Source: an uncultured Actinomycetes bacterium
GTDB taxonomy: Bacteria; Actinomycetota; Actinomycetes; Nanopelagicales; Nanopelagicaceae
DNA: 12,984 nucleotides
Direction: 5' to 3'
Assembly (NCBI GenBank): GCA_903842855.1
Contig: CAIMNT010000090.1
Coordinates: 1-12,984 of the forward strand
The position numbers and the translations under genes were made by a program. Numbering within the stretch: position 1 is the stretch's first letter; each line of letters starts with the position of its first letter. Under the pieces are notes generated by a model. That model made no database searches and was not told the DNA's origin. It saw nothing but the letters and a program-made list of their open reading frames with translations. Below, in pieces: positions 1 to 6,989 of the stretch.

Positions 1-1729
1 CAACTGGCGGAACAAACCTACGCGCCTCGGGTGAGGTGGGGCGTAGGAAATCTAGATCGCATCCTTGATCTGCCTGAAGGACGTGTTGCTGATAGAGGGC
101 TGGCCATCCACGCAAGTGTTCCGAGGTGGGAGCTTTCCAATCTTGCACGCGCTTTGCGCGCTCTGATTCATCAATTAGTAGATCCAATTTTCCAGCTGGA
201 ACATCAATTTCGATCAGATCACCGTCGCGAACTATTCCAAGTGGTCCACCTACCGCTGATTCAGGCGATACATGCAGGATGCAGGTTCCAAACGAGGTTC
301 CACTCATGCGAGCATCGGAGATACGAACCATGTCGGTCACACCTTCCGCAAGAAGTCGCTTAGGAATTGGAATCATTCCCCACTCTGGCATCCCTGGAAC
401 TCCTACTGGTCCACAATTGTTGAGAATTAAAACTGAATCTTTGGTGATTTCAAGTTTCCCATCATCGATACGCGAGCGCATATCTTCATAACCATGAAAA
501 ACAACTGCGGGGCCTTTATGCACCAGTAGCTCTTCGGAAGCAGCAGAGACTTTGATGAGTGCACCATTGGGAGCGAGGCTTCCAAATAGAACTCCGAATG
601 CTGCGCTGGGATAAATCGGTGAATCTAGAGTTGAGATAACTGAGTCAGGTGTCGGAGCAGAAATATTTTCGCGCCAAGTATTTCCCAGCGCGGTGAATTC
701 ATCCGCTTCAAAATTATCACCCAGTTGATGAATCAATGCAGGTAAGCCACCCGCGGCATCAAAGGCTTGGATCAACTCTGAGCCCGAAGGCTCGACATCC
801 ACAATGACAGATAAGCCTTCGCCCAATTCAACGATCTGATCCAAGGTTAATTCCCCATCGACGCGTCCAGAGAGAGCGAGTAGGTGGATGATCGCGTTGG
901 TCGAACCTCCGCAAGCCTGCAAGACCCGGACCGCATTTCTAAAGGAGCCCGCGCTCACTATCTTCGATGGAGTCCAACCGCTCTTGGTCATTTCTACGAT
1001 CTGTTGCCCGGTTCGATAGGCAGCGGTGAGGCGCTCGGGGCTGTTCTCTTCGTGAGTTGAAGTACCTGGAATCGTGAGCCCCAAGGCTTCAACCATCATG
1101 GCAACAGATGATGCGGTACCCATGGTGTTACAGGAGCCAAGACCGCAATTTAAACAGGCCTCAAACTCTTTCCACTCTGATTCAGAGATCTTCGCTGCAC
1201 GGTACTCCGACCACATTCTCCAAAGTTCGGTACCGGTGCCAATCTTCTTCCCGTTGTACAAGGCTGGTGGACGAGCTCCTGCAGTGAACATAAGAGTTGG
1301 TAGATCTGTACTGAGCGCGCCCATAAGTGCTCCGGGAACGCTCTTGTCGCAATTGGCCATAAGTACTACGCCATCGATGGGATAGGAACGCAAGTACTCC
1401 TCTACCTCCATCGATAATAAGTTGCGATAGAGCATGGCGCTCGGCTTCATCAGATCTTCACCCAACGACATCACTGGGAAGACCATCGGTATTCCCCCAG
1501 CATCGGTAATTCCTCGCTTTACCTCCCCCACAAACTTACGCAAGGGGAGATTGCAAGGATTAAGGTCACTAGAAGAATCTGCAATTCCGATTATCGGTTT
1601 GGAATTATCTGCATCGATCTGGTGCCCAACAGATGCCATAACAACACGGTGCGCCAAAGCAACTTCATCATTGCCAGCAAACCACTCGCTACTGCGATAG
1701 TTGATAGGAAACGTGGGCAGAGTTGTCAT
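1..1729 (-). CDS. IlvD/Edd-family sugar-acid (aldonate) dehydratase, 3' end cut by window edge
   Basis: Dehydrates a sugar acid (probably a pentonate such as L-arabinonate or D-xylonate) to the 2-keto-3-deoxy acid, using a [2Fe-2S] cluster and Mg2+, in the cytoplasm. The 576 complete codons present are close to the usual 570-595 of the sugar-acid branch, so little is missing. The frame stays open to base 1. Cluster cysteines are visible at Cys59 (NPCN), Cys127 (ANCDKS) and Cys200 (GSCNTMGTAS). Lys129 follows Cys127, and Ser476 sits in ARMSGTSFGT as the catalytic base. From memory, the cysteine and Lys positions match those reported for rhizobial L-arabinonate dehydratase. RS-x-EWF near the N-terminus and GCDLDFL near the C-terminus are typical of the sugar-acid branch rather than branched-chain amino-acid IlvD. 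The ATG overlaps the upstream stop (ATGA) and has no good Shine-Dalgarno, so translation is probably coupled. The exact substrate cannot be read from sequence. Confidence 0.93.
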   Translation of the reverse strand, partial: MTTLPTFPINYRSSEWFAGNDEVALAHRVVMASVGHQIDADNSKPIIGIADSSSDLNPCNLPLRKFVGEVKRGITDAGGIPMVFPVMSLGEDLMKPSAMLYRNLLSMEVEEYLRSYPIDGVVLMANCDKSVPGALMGALSTDLPTLMFTAGARPPALYNGKKIGTGTELWRMWSEYRAAKISESEWKEFEACLNCGLGSCNTMGTASSVAMMVEALGLTIPGTSTHEENSPERLTAAYRTGQQIVEMTKSGWTPSKIVSAGSFRNAVRVLQACGGSTNAIIHLLALSGRVDGELTLDQIVELGEGLSVIVDVEPSGSELIQAFDAAGGLPALIHQLGDNFEADEFTALGNTWRENISAPTPDSVISTLDSPIYPSAAFGVLFGSLAPNGALIKVSAASEELLVHKGPAVVFHGYEDMRSRIDDGKLEITKDSVLILNNCGPVGVPGMPEWGMIPIPKRLLAEGVTDMVRISDARMSGTSFGTCILHVSPESAVGGPLGIVRDGDLIEIDVPAGKLDLLIDESERAKRVQDWKAPTSEHLRGWPALYQQHVLQADQGCDLDFLRPTSPEARRFVPPV

Positions 1730-2640
1730 AACTGTGGAATGCCCAGTCCTTCTGCACCTGCTTTAGATTGAACAAATTCGCGTGAATCTCTCTTTAGCCA
1801 CTCAAGGGCGATGCTGGCGCGACGTACCTTTTCACGAGCGATGATGGCAGCATCGTTATCTAAATGTAAGCCAGATGGATACAATGGACGTGAATTTCGT
1901 AGTCCGAATTTGACGTACAAGGGTGCAGCCGCAGCTACTAAGTCCGCGATCTCATTACCTCGAACAACTCCACCAAGACCATCCGGTGCTTCAACATATA
2001 GATCAATCGGTAAGTTTGTAACTGAACGCATTTCATAAAGTTCATTGAGGGTGAGATCTGTTGGAAGATTTACGGTATCTCCGCCTAAACTTTCTAGAAC
2101 TTTGAGGGTTGCTGGATTGGACGGCGCCTTCATTACTGAAACTTTAAAAATAACTTCTGCAGGAATTTTGCCCGCTGCGCGAGCTTCATTGAGAACTTGG
2201 AGTAGTCCAAGATCGGCGATAAGGAGACCGCGAATGCCGCACTCAATTGCACGTAACGAATCCTCGACTGCATATCGCAACTGACGCATTCCGCGGACAG
2301 ATCCTCCTAGTGCTGGACCTTCAGCGCTGCGAGACATGGCTCCCACGCCCCACTCTTCGCGTGGCCCAATGAATAGCGAAATTTCGACTCCGGCGTCGGC
2401 TGCAATGCGGGAAAAATCGCGCAGCTCGGCTTCAGAATGCAACATTGCCCCGCTGCCTTGTGAAACCCGATTGACGATTACGCCGCGAGCTTTGGCCTCA
2501 TCAAGAACGGCTTGCAGAACCTTAGGGCCTTCGACTGACGGGATTTCGATACGAAAGTCGGCGCCGTCAGGAAATTTAACTTTGCTTGAAGCCGGAATGA
2601 GTTCCGAAGGAAAGCCACCTAAAAGCGAGTCAGCCAACAT
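1726..2640 (-). CDS. Conserved TIM-barrel-like protein of unknown function coupled to the sugar-acid dehydratase
   Basis: 304 residues, no signal peptide or membrane span, so cytoplasmic. I recognise the family only as one found in actinobacteria and sometimes labelled 'U32 peptidase'. The Cys-rich U32 signature is absent (only one Cys, at 134), so I would not call it a peptidase. Eight beta-like segments alternate with helical stretches: about residues 29-33, 54-59, 86-91, 138-143, 162-169, 188-193, 211-217 and 240-246, which fits a (beta/alpha)8 barrel. Polar residues at strand ends that could line an active site include Glu32, Arg58, Asp143, Lys166, Asp195, Glu217 and Lys244; RVSQGSG (58-64), LYVEAPDGLGG (214-224) and YVKFGLRN (242-249) look like conserved motifs. 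It is first in the operon, overlaps the dehydratase by ATGA, and starts just downstream of the proposed IclR operator, so a role in sugar-acid metabolism is likely. The reaction is unknown. Confidence 0.85.
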   Translation of the reverse strand: MLADSLLGGFPSELIPASSKVKFPDGADFRIEIPSVEGPKVLQAVLDEAKARGVIVNRVSQGSGAMLHSEAELRDFSRIAADAGVEISLFIGPREEWGVGAMSRSAEGPALGGSVRGMRQLRYAVEDSLRAIECGIRGLLIADLGLLQVLNEARAAGKIPAEVIFKVSVMKAPSNPATLKVLESLGGDTVNLPTDLTLNELYEMRSVTNLPIDLYVEAPDGLGGVVRGNEIADLVAAAAPLYVKFGLRNSRPLYPSGLHLDNDAAIIAREKVRRASIALEWLKRDSREFVQSKAGAEGLGIPQL

Positions 2641-2657
2641 TTATCTTCCGTTCTGTA

Positions 2658-2686
2658 TTGCCGAACACCGTTCGGCACTCTAGTAT
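2658..2686 (+). promoter_or_regulatory. Possible promoter of the IclR-dehydrogenase-lactonase operon
   Basis: TTGCCG (2658-2663) and TAGTAT (2681-2686) are separated by 17 bp and each match 4 of 6 sigma-70-type consensus bases. The operator palindrome occupies the -35 and spacer, so binding there would block RNA polymerase and give autorepression. It would leave an untranslated leader of about 50 bases before the GTG at 2744. Predicted from hexamers only. Confidence 0.4.
2659..2677. promoter_or_regulatory. Proposed IclR operator, perfect 8-bp inverted repeat
   Basis: TGCCGAACACCGTTCGGCA is a perfect palindrome of two 8-bp arms around a 3-bp spacer, in the divergent region between the TIM-barrel/dehydratase operon and the iclR-type gene. 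A diverged copy with the same spacer length lies at 6884-6902, in the other divergent region of the pathway. In both places TTCCGTTCTG sits exactly 5 bp to the left of CCGAA. Binding by the neighbouring IclR protein is inference from position and symmetry. Confidence 0.7.
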
Positions 2687-2709
2687 TGCTTAGTCCAGGT
2701 AATTGTCAA
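2682..2709 (-). promoter_or_regulatory. Possible promoter of the TIM-barrel/dehydratase operon
   Basis: On the minus strand a perfect TTGACA -35 (2704-2709 as TGTCAA on plus) is followed after 16 bp by AATACT (2682-2687 on plus). The expected start of transcription, around 2675, lies inside the operator palindrome at 2659-2677, a standard repression geometry. It overlaps the proposed plus-strand -10. The -35 is strong, the -10 mediocre. Confidence 0.45.
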
Positions 2710-2732
2710 TGATTCGCAATTCAATAATTTGT

Positions 2733-2738
2733 AAGGAG
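2733..2738 (+). promoter_or_regulatory. Shine-Dalgarno fixing the GTG start of the IclR gene
   Basis: AAGGAG lies 5 bases before the GTG at 2744 and decides this start. No competing ATG with a ribosome site lies nearby. Confidence 0.8.
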
Positions 2739-2743
2739 AACCC

Positions 2744-3538
2744 GTGGCAGAAGGCTCGTCGACCACCGTCGGAAGCGTCGCGCGCGCCTTGGACCTGGTT
2801 GAGTTAATTGTCGGTGGTCCCGACGTTGGGATGCCGCTCTCGGATATCGCGAAGGCGGTCGGAGGTTCTAAAAGCGCCGTCCTTGCAACTCTGCGAACGC
2901 TAGTTGATTTCGGATATTTACGCGCAGTGGAACCTGGACCTAAATATTTGCCTGGAATGATGTTAATAAGACTAGGCGACCTGGCCGCCGCACACGATCC
3001 ACTGATCGCGGTTGCTCGCCCGATATTGGCGCAGTTGAGTGCCAAGTCTGGACTCACAATTCGTGTCGCTCGAAATGACGGAGGTTACCCAGTATTCATC
3101 GATCGGGTGGATGGTCCAGGTTTTGTACGTTTTTATACCCCGCTTGGAATTCGAGAGCTCCCGCACGTCAGTTCAGCCGGCAAGGCAATTTTGGCAGAAC
3201 TGACAGAGAAGGAAGTAGAAGCTGTCGCACGCGAATGTGGACTGGTATCTCGCACCAAGAATTCCATCACCAAGATTTCGGAGTTGAAGAAAGAGTTAGA
3301 ACATATCAGGCAGGTTGGTTTTGCTACCGACGATGAAGAAGATGCCCAAGGTATTTTCTGCGTTGGAGCAACTTTCTTTGATCACTTTGGAAAATGCATT
3401 GGCGCAATTAGCGCAACAGGGGTGAAAACTGATCTCTCTGAAGTACAAGTCGCAAATCTTGGAAGACTAGTAATTAAATATGCAGATCAACTTACGCAAG
3501 AACTTCACGGCCGAAAAATAAGGAGAACAACAAAGTGA
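2744..3538 (+). CDS. IclR-family transcriptional regulator
   Basis: 264 residues, the usual IclR length. The N-terminal winged helix-turn-helix spans about residues 8-70, with a recognition helix near SKSAVLATLRTL (42-53) and a wing around 58-71. The C-terminal effector domain (about 85-255) carries the family blocks LPHVSSAGKAILA (139-151) and GFATDDEEDAQGIFCVGA (192-209). The start is GTG with AAGGAG 5 bases upstream. The gene is first in a plus-strand operon with the dehydrogenase, overlapping it by 4 bp (GTGA), and divergent from the TIM-barrel/dehydratase operon. The palindrome at 2659-2677 and its copy at 6884-6902 are the natural operator candidates, so it probably represses the pathway and itself until a sugar acid or keto-acid intermediate binds. 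The ligand and the sign of regulation are inferred. Confidence 0.95.
   Translation: MAEGSSTTVGSVARALDLVELIVGGPDVGMPLSDIAKAVGGSKSAVLATLRTLVDFGYLRAVEPGPKYLPGMMLIRLGDLAAAHDPLIAVARPILAQLSAKSGLTIRVARNDGGYPVFIDRVDGPGFVRFYTPLGIRELPHVSSAGKAILAELTEKEVEAVARECGLVSRTKNSITKISELKKELEHIRQVGFATDDEEDAQGIFCVGATFFDHFGKCIGAISATGVKTDLSEVQVANLGRLVIKYADQLTQELHGRKIRRTTK
3520..3525 (+). promoter_or_regulatory. Shine-Dalgarno for the dehydrogenase, inside the 3' end of the IclR gene
   Basis: AAGGAG ends 9 bases before the GTG at 3535 that overlaps the IclR stop codon as GTGA. It supports this GTG as the real start and independent ribosome entry in addition to coupling. Confidence 0.7.
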
Positions 3539-4536
3539 AATCACTAACTGCTTTCGGTCATGAAAAAATTGAGCTCGTTGAATCAACTGCCCCACAAGCT
3601 GGGTCAGATCTGGTACTGGTAGCTCCTATCTTGACGGGAGTATGCGGTACAGATCTTGAAATTATTCATAGCAAGATTGACCCGGCTTATGTCATATATC
3701 CCACTGTTATCGGACACGAATGGTGTGGTCGAATAGAAGAACTCGGAGACAACGTCAGCGGTCTTTCGGTAGGCGACCGTGTAGTTGTTGAGGGAATTAT
3801 TCCCTGCGAAAGTTGCTTTGAATGCATCAGTGGAAATTCCAATCGTTGCACTACATATGACGAAATCGGATTTACTCGTCCTGGAGCAGCTGCAGAACTC
3901 ATCTGCGTACCCGCCAGATTGGTTCACAAGATCGCCGACTCTGTCTCAAACGAATCTGCAGCGCTGGTCGAACCAACCGCAGTCGTAACACAAGGGATTC
4001 TTAAAGCAGCACCTAAACCTGGTGCCAAGGTCCTCATCATCGGAGATGGAACAATCGCGCTCATCGCCGGCAGGTTGATCCGCAATTGGAAACCAAGTTC
4101 TGTCGATATGTTGGGGTTGAAAGCAGGTCAAAGCGCATTGGCTGAGCAGGCTGGGATCAATCGATTTCTGACGAGCCAACCTGAAGATAAATATGACTTG
4201 ATCATTGAAGCGGCGGGTTCTTCTGAGCGCATCTCCGGTGCCCTACGCATGTTGGTACGAGGCGGCAAGCTCCTCCTACTTGGATTCACTGGATCAGATG
4301 TAAATACTCCGATCTCGATAGATGATGTGGTCAATGGCGACCTAAGCATTCTCGCCTCGTTTGGCTACTCGAGGAGTGCTTGGAAAGCTACCGTTGATCT
4401 ACTATATTCTGGTGAGCTCGATCTAACCTTCTTAGTAACTCATAAGTTTGCTCTCGCTGACTTTGCCGAGGCTGTCTCTGCCCTCGAAAGTGCACCAGCA
4501 CCACGGGGAAAAATTGCATTTGCGATCGGTCAATAA
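3535..4536 (+). CDS. Zinc-dependent medium-chain sugar/polyol dehydrogenase
   Basis: Cytoplasmic MDR-superfamily NAD(P)-dependent dehydrogenase of 333 residues, close to the usual 340-350. Catalytic zinc ligands are visible at Cys37 (GVCGTD), His61-Glu62 (GHEW) and Glu146 (VEPTAV). The structural zinc site is complete: Cys91, Cys94, Cys97, Cys105. The Rossmann turn is GDGTIA (170-175), with Ala in place of the usual third Gly. No acidic residue is obvious at the end of the second strand (MLGLKAG), which may favour NADP; this is a guess. In this locus it most likely oxidises an aldose at C1 to the lactone, the first step before the downstream lactonase. Family resemblance to sorbitol and threonine dehydrogenases leaves a polyol or C2-alcohol substrate possible. 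It overlaps the IclR gene by 4 bp and the lactonase by 1 bp (TAATG). Confidence 0.92.
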   Translation: MKSLTAFGHEKIELVESTAPQAGSDLVLVAPILTGVCGTDLEIIHSKIDPAYVIYPTVIGHEWCGRIEELGDNVSGLSVGDRVVVEGIIPCESCFECISGNSNRCTTYDEIGFTRPGAAAELICVPARLVHKIADSVSNESAALVEPTAVVTQGILKAAPKPGAKVLIIGDGTIALIAGRLIRNWKPSSVDMLGLKAGQSALAEQAGINRFLTSQPEDKYDLIIEAAGSSERISGALRMLVRGGKLLLLGFTGSDVNTPISIDDVVNGDLSILASFGYSRSAWKATVDLLYSGELDLTFLVTHKFALADFAEAVSALESAPAPRGKIAFAIGQ

Positions 4537-5411
4537 TGCAGATTGATATATTCGATGAGCGGATCTGCACTCTCGGTGAATCTCCATTCGCCCATGGTCC
4601 TTCCAATTCAGAAGTTTCGTGGACGGATATTTTGGGATCGAGAGTTCTTACCAAAGATTTAGATACTGGAGAGATTTCAGAATTTAGTACAGGCGAAAAT
4701 GTTGGCTTTGCTATTCCTCGAACCAATGGTGGATACATATTAGGAACAAACTCAGGACCAATTCTGCGAGATCCCGACGGGACTGCAACGACGCTCTTCT
4801 CTCTGCAAGAAGTGGACCCGAATACCAAAACCCATTCGGTCCGTTGGAATGATGCAAAGGTTTCTCCGAGTGGAAATTTGTTCTTGGGAACCATGGGTTA
4901 TGAGATGTTACAAGGAACCTCAACACTCTTTCGATATTCACCAAGTGATCACCAACTAACTGTGGCGCTGCCGGATCTCACAATTAGCAATGGAATGGAT
5001 TGGAGCGATGATGGTTCAACGCTCTTCTTCATCGACTCCAGAACTCACGCCATTGGAAAATATGCGGTCGATGGAGATCTCTTAACTTTTCAGGAGTATG
5101 TAATTGAGATTCCTGCCGCAGATGGGAATCCCGACGGGATGTGCCTCGACAGTGCAGGTGGGCTTTGGGTAGCGCTCTGGGGTGGGTCAGAGATTCGGCG
5201 TTACGATACTCAGGACAACTACGCACTCACTGAGCGCGTCAGGCTCAGCGTTCCTTTTGTTACATCGTGTGCCTTTGTTGGTCCAGACCTTTCCACTTTA
5301 GTTATCACCTCAGCAACTGACGGGTTAACGGGATTACCACCAGAATCTGGAATGACATTTGCTATTAGCCCAGGCGTGAAAGGTAGAGCCGGTAGAGCTA
5401 TCTCGCTTTAA
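4536..5411 (+). CDS. SMP-30/gluconolactonase-family aldonolactonase
   Basis: Opens the sugar lactone made by the dehydrogenase to the free aldonate, with a divalent metal, in the cytoplasm. It has 291 residues, the usual size of the six-bladed beta-propeller family. Metal and substrate residues typical of SMP-30 are present: Glu15 (LGESP), Asn105 within RWND, Asn152 (SNGMDWSDD) and Asp200 (GNPDGMCLD). No signal peptide. The start ATG overlaps the dehydrogenase stop as TAATG and lacks its own Shine-Dalgarno, so it is probably translated by reinitiation. The stop lies 3 bp from the stop of the convergent aldehyde dehydrogenase. The lactonase shows that the pathway proceeds through a lactone, which favours an aldose as starting sugar over a dicarboxylic sugar acid. 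Confidence 0.93.
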   Translation: MQIDIFDERICTLGESPFAHGPSNSEVSWTDILGSRVLTKDLDTGEISEFSTGENVGFAIPRTNGGYILGTNSGPILRDPDGTATTLFSLQEVDPNTKTHSVRWNDAKVSPSGNLFLGTMGYEMLQGTSTLFRYSPSDHQLTVALPDLTISNGMDWSDDGSTLFFIDSRTHAIGKYAVDGDLLTFQEYVIEIPAADGNPDGMCLDSAGGLWVALWGGSEIRRYDTQDNYALTERVRLSVPFVTSCAFVGPDLSTLVITSATDGLTGLPPESGMTFAISPGVKGRAGRAISL

Positions 5412-5414
5412 CTC

Positions 5415-6863
5415 TTAGCTCAGAAGTTGGGTGACAACGCTCGCAGGGAAATTCTGGAAACTCACCGGGCGCAAGAATCTCTCGATCGCATGCAAACCCA
5501 CAGAGGTATGGATCGGTGAGGTGGAAGCAGGATATGGACCGCCATGTTGCTGGCCGATAGAGACTGCAACCCCAGTAGGCCATCCATTCCAAGAGATACG
5601 GCCAACTTTCTTCGCGATAGCAGTGCTTACTCCTAGCGCTTGCCCATCATCTGCCGCGGCGAAGATTGAGCCAGTCAGAGCACCTTCCAACGACCCAATG
5701 GTTTCTATTAATTCACCCACGCTTGAGTAAGCAACCACGACTCCCGTTGGACCAAAGCACTCCAAACGCAGCGCCTCCAGATTGAAGTGCGGGTCACCGA
5801 TCTGAGTGCAGATAATTGCAGGGGCAGAGTAGAGCCCACCATCGTTCTTCTCTTCTCCCACGATTGGAGCGGCGCCTAATAGAGAGGCGAGCTCATTGCG
5901 ATTCGCATCATGTCCACTCTTGGTTGCTGGGCTTAAAAATGGAGTGGGTTTGCGCTCCTTTATCTGCGATTCAATCTCTGCCAATACGGGTGAGCCCTCA
6001 GGTACGAAGAGAATGCTCGGGTTGGTGCAGAACTGACCATTGCCGAGGAGAAGCGAATCTAGATAGCCGGTAGCGAAAGCTTTGGGATCTTTTAGACCTG
6101 ACTCCAACGCAACCACTGGATTAACGCTTCCAAGTTCACCATAAAAGGGAATTGGATTCTTCCGTGAAGAGGCAATGTCAAAGAGCGCGCGACCACCGCG
6201 AAGCGACCCAGTAAATGCCCCTGCAGAGATAGATTCCGAAGAGAGAACTTGAGCACCAGCCTCGACTCCATGAATCAGAGAGAGCGTCTGGGCAAATCCA
6301 TGAGCTGCAAATACCTCTGCCACAATCTCAAATACCGCGGTTGATGTCTGCGGATGCGATGGGTGCGCTTTGGCGATGACGGAACAGCCGGCAGCCAATG
6401 CAGAGGCGGTATCGCCACCAAGGACGCTGAATGCAAATGGAAAATTGTTCGCACCAAATACAACTACAACACCAAGTGGCTGCATGCTACGAATAAGTTC
6501 CGGGTGACCAGCAGGAAGCGGAGCATCAACAAAGTGATCGACTTGCGGCGCTACAAATTGACCAGTCCGGATAGCCTTCGCAAATTCTCTGACCTGAAAT
6601 GTGGTGCGACCAACTTCACCTGTTAATCGAGGTACTCCAAGACCAGTTTCTTGATCTGCAATGTCGATCAGCTTTGCAGCGTGGGAATCAATGGCATCGG
6701 CAACCGCCGATAAAACATCGGCACGAACGCCGGCAGTAACTTTGGACCACTTCTTGAAAGCGGCTACCGAGCTAGTAATGATTGAACTTACTTCGGCTGA
6801 AGTCGTATCGGAATATGTAGGGCCGAAAGCAGCACCTGTACGAGGATTGACCGATTGAACCAT
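5415..6863 (-). CDS. 2,5-dioxovalerate (alpha-ketoglutarate semialdehyde) dehydrogenase
   Basis: Oxidises alpha-ketoglutarate semialdehyde to alpha-ketoglutarate with NAD(P), the last step of the non-phosphorylating pentose route. It has 482 residues and is a full aldehyde dehydrogenase. FGANNFPFAFSVLGGDTASA (136-155) and AKAHPSHPQTS (164-174) are hallmark blocks of this subfamily. Asn139/140 stabilises the thiohemiacetal, Lys165 contacts the cofactor, FTGS spans 217-220, the general base is Glu243 in YGELGSVNP, and the nucleophile is Cys279 in GQFCTNP. The ATG is preceded by only a weak GGAA. Upstream it shares a 99-bp divergent region with the DHDPS-family dehydratase, containing the second operator. 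Galactarate/glucarate and hydroxyproline routes also end in this enzyme, but the lactonase and aldonate dehydratase here point to a pentose. Confidence 0.95.
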   Translation of the reverse strand: MVQSVNPRTGAAFGPTYSDTTSAEVSSIITSSVAAFKKWSKVTAGVRADVLSAVADAIDSHAAKLIDIADQETGLGVPRLTGEVGRTTFQVREFAKAIRTGQFVAPQVDHFVDAPLPAGHPELIRSMQPLGVVVVFGANNFPFAFSVLGGDTASALAAGCSVIAKAHPSHPQTSTAVFEIVAEVFAAHGFAQTLSLIHGVEAGAQVLSSESISAGAFTGSLRGGRALFDIASSRKNPIPFYGELGSVNPVVALESGLKDPKAFATGYLDSLLLGNGQFCTNPSILFVPEGSPVLAEIESQIKERKPTPFLSPATKSGHDANRNELASLLGAAPIVGEEKNDGGLYSAPAIICTQIGDPHFNLEALRLECFGPTGVVVAYSSVGELIETIGSLEGALTGSIFAAADDGQALGVSTAIAKKVGRISWNGWPTGVAVSIGQQHGGPYPASTSPIHTSVGLHAIERFLRPVSFQNFPASVVTQLLS

Positions 6864-6883
6864 TATTAATTTCCGTTCTGCTC

Positions 6884-6902
6884 TACCGAATTGGATTCGA
6901 TC
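6884..6902. promoter_or_regulatory. Second proposed IclR operator
   Basis: TACCGAATTGGATTCGATC has the architecture of the palindrome at 2659-2677: CCGAA, one base, a 3-bp spacer, one base, TTCG. The inner arms ACCGAAT/ATTCGAT differ from perfect symmetry at one position. TTCCGTTCTG at 6871-6880 is exactly 5 bp to its left, as at 2646-2655, and CTAG follows 2-3 bases to the right in both. It lies between the aldehyde dehydrogenase and the DHDPS-family gene and could control both. Confidence 0.6.
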
Positions 6903-6941
6903 ACTAGATTACGCTAAAAATCACCGCTCACTTTCGCGCTT

Positions 6942-6947
6942 TAAGAT
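6942..6947 (+). promoter_or_regulatory. Possible -10 element for the DHDPS-family gene
   Basis: TAAGAT matches 4 of 6 bases of the -10 consensus. It would start transcription near 6954, leaving a leader of about 36 bases that contains the AGGAGG at 6980. No convincing -35 is seen at the right distance. Confidence 0.3.
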
Positions 6948-6979
6948 AACCTTCAATTCTCAATGAGATTTAGCGTACT

Positions 6980-6985
6980 AGGAGG
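6980..6985 (+). promoter_or_regulatory. Shine-Dalgarno deciding a GTG start over an upstream in-frame ATG
   Basis: AGGAGG is a full-strength ribosome site 4 bases before the GTG at 6990. The in-frame ATG at 6963 has no ribosome site and would add nine residues unlike the start of the family, so GTG is preferred. Confidence 0.75.
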
Positions 6986-6989
6986 CAAA

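Noticed and set aside
31..1700. Several plus-strand open frames of 88-121 codons
   Set aside because: They lie antisense to the Fe-S dehydratase, whose frame has all family motifs; their translations show no recognisable domain.
1726..2640. Annotation as a U32 peptidase/collagenase
   Set aside because: The Cys-rich U32 signature is absent and only one Cys is present; the genomic context is sugar-acid catabolism.
6963..6989. Upstream in-frame ATG as start of the DHDPS-family gene
   Set aside because: No ribosome site, while AGGAGG precedes the GTG at 6990, which gives a typical family N-terminus.
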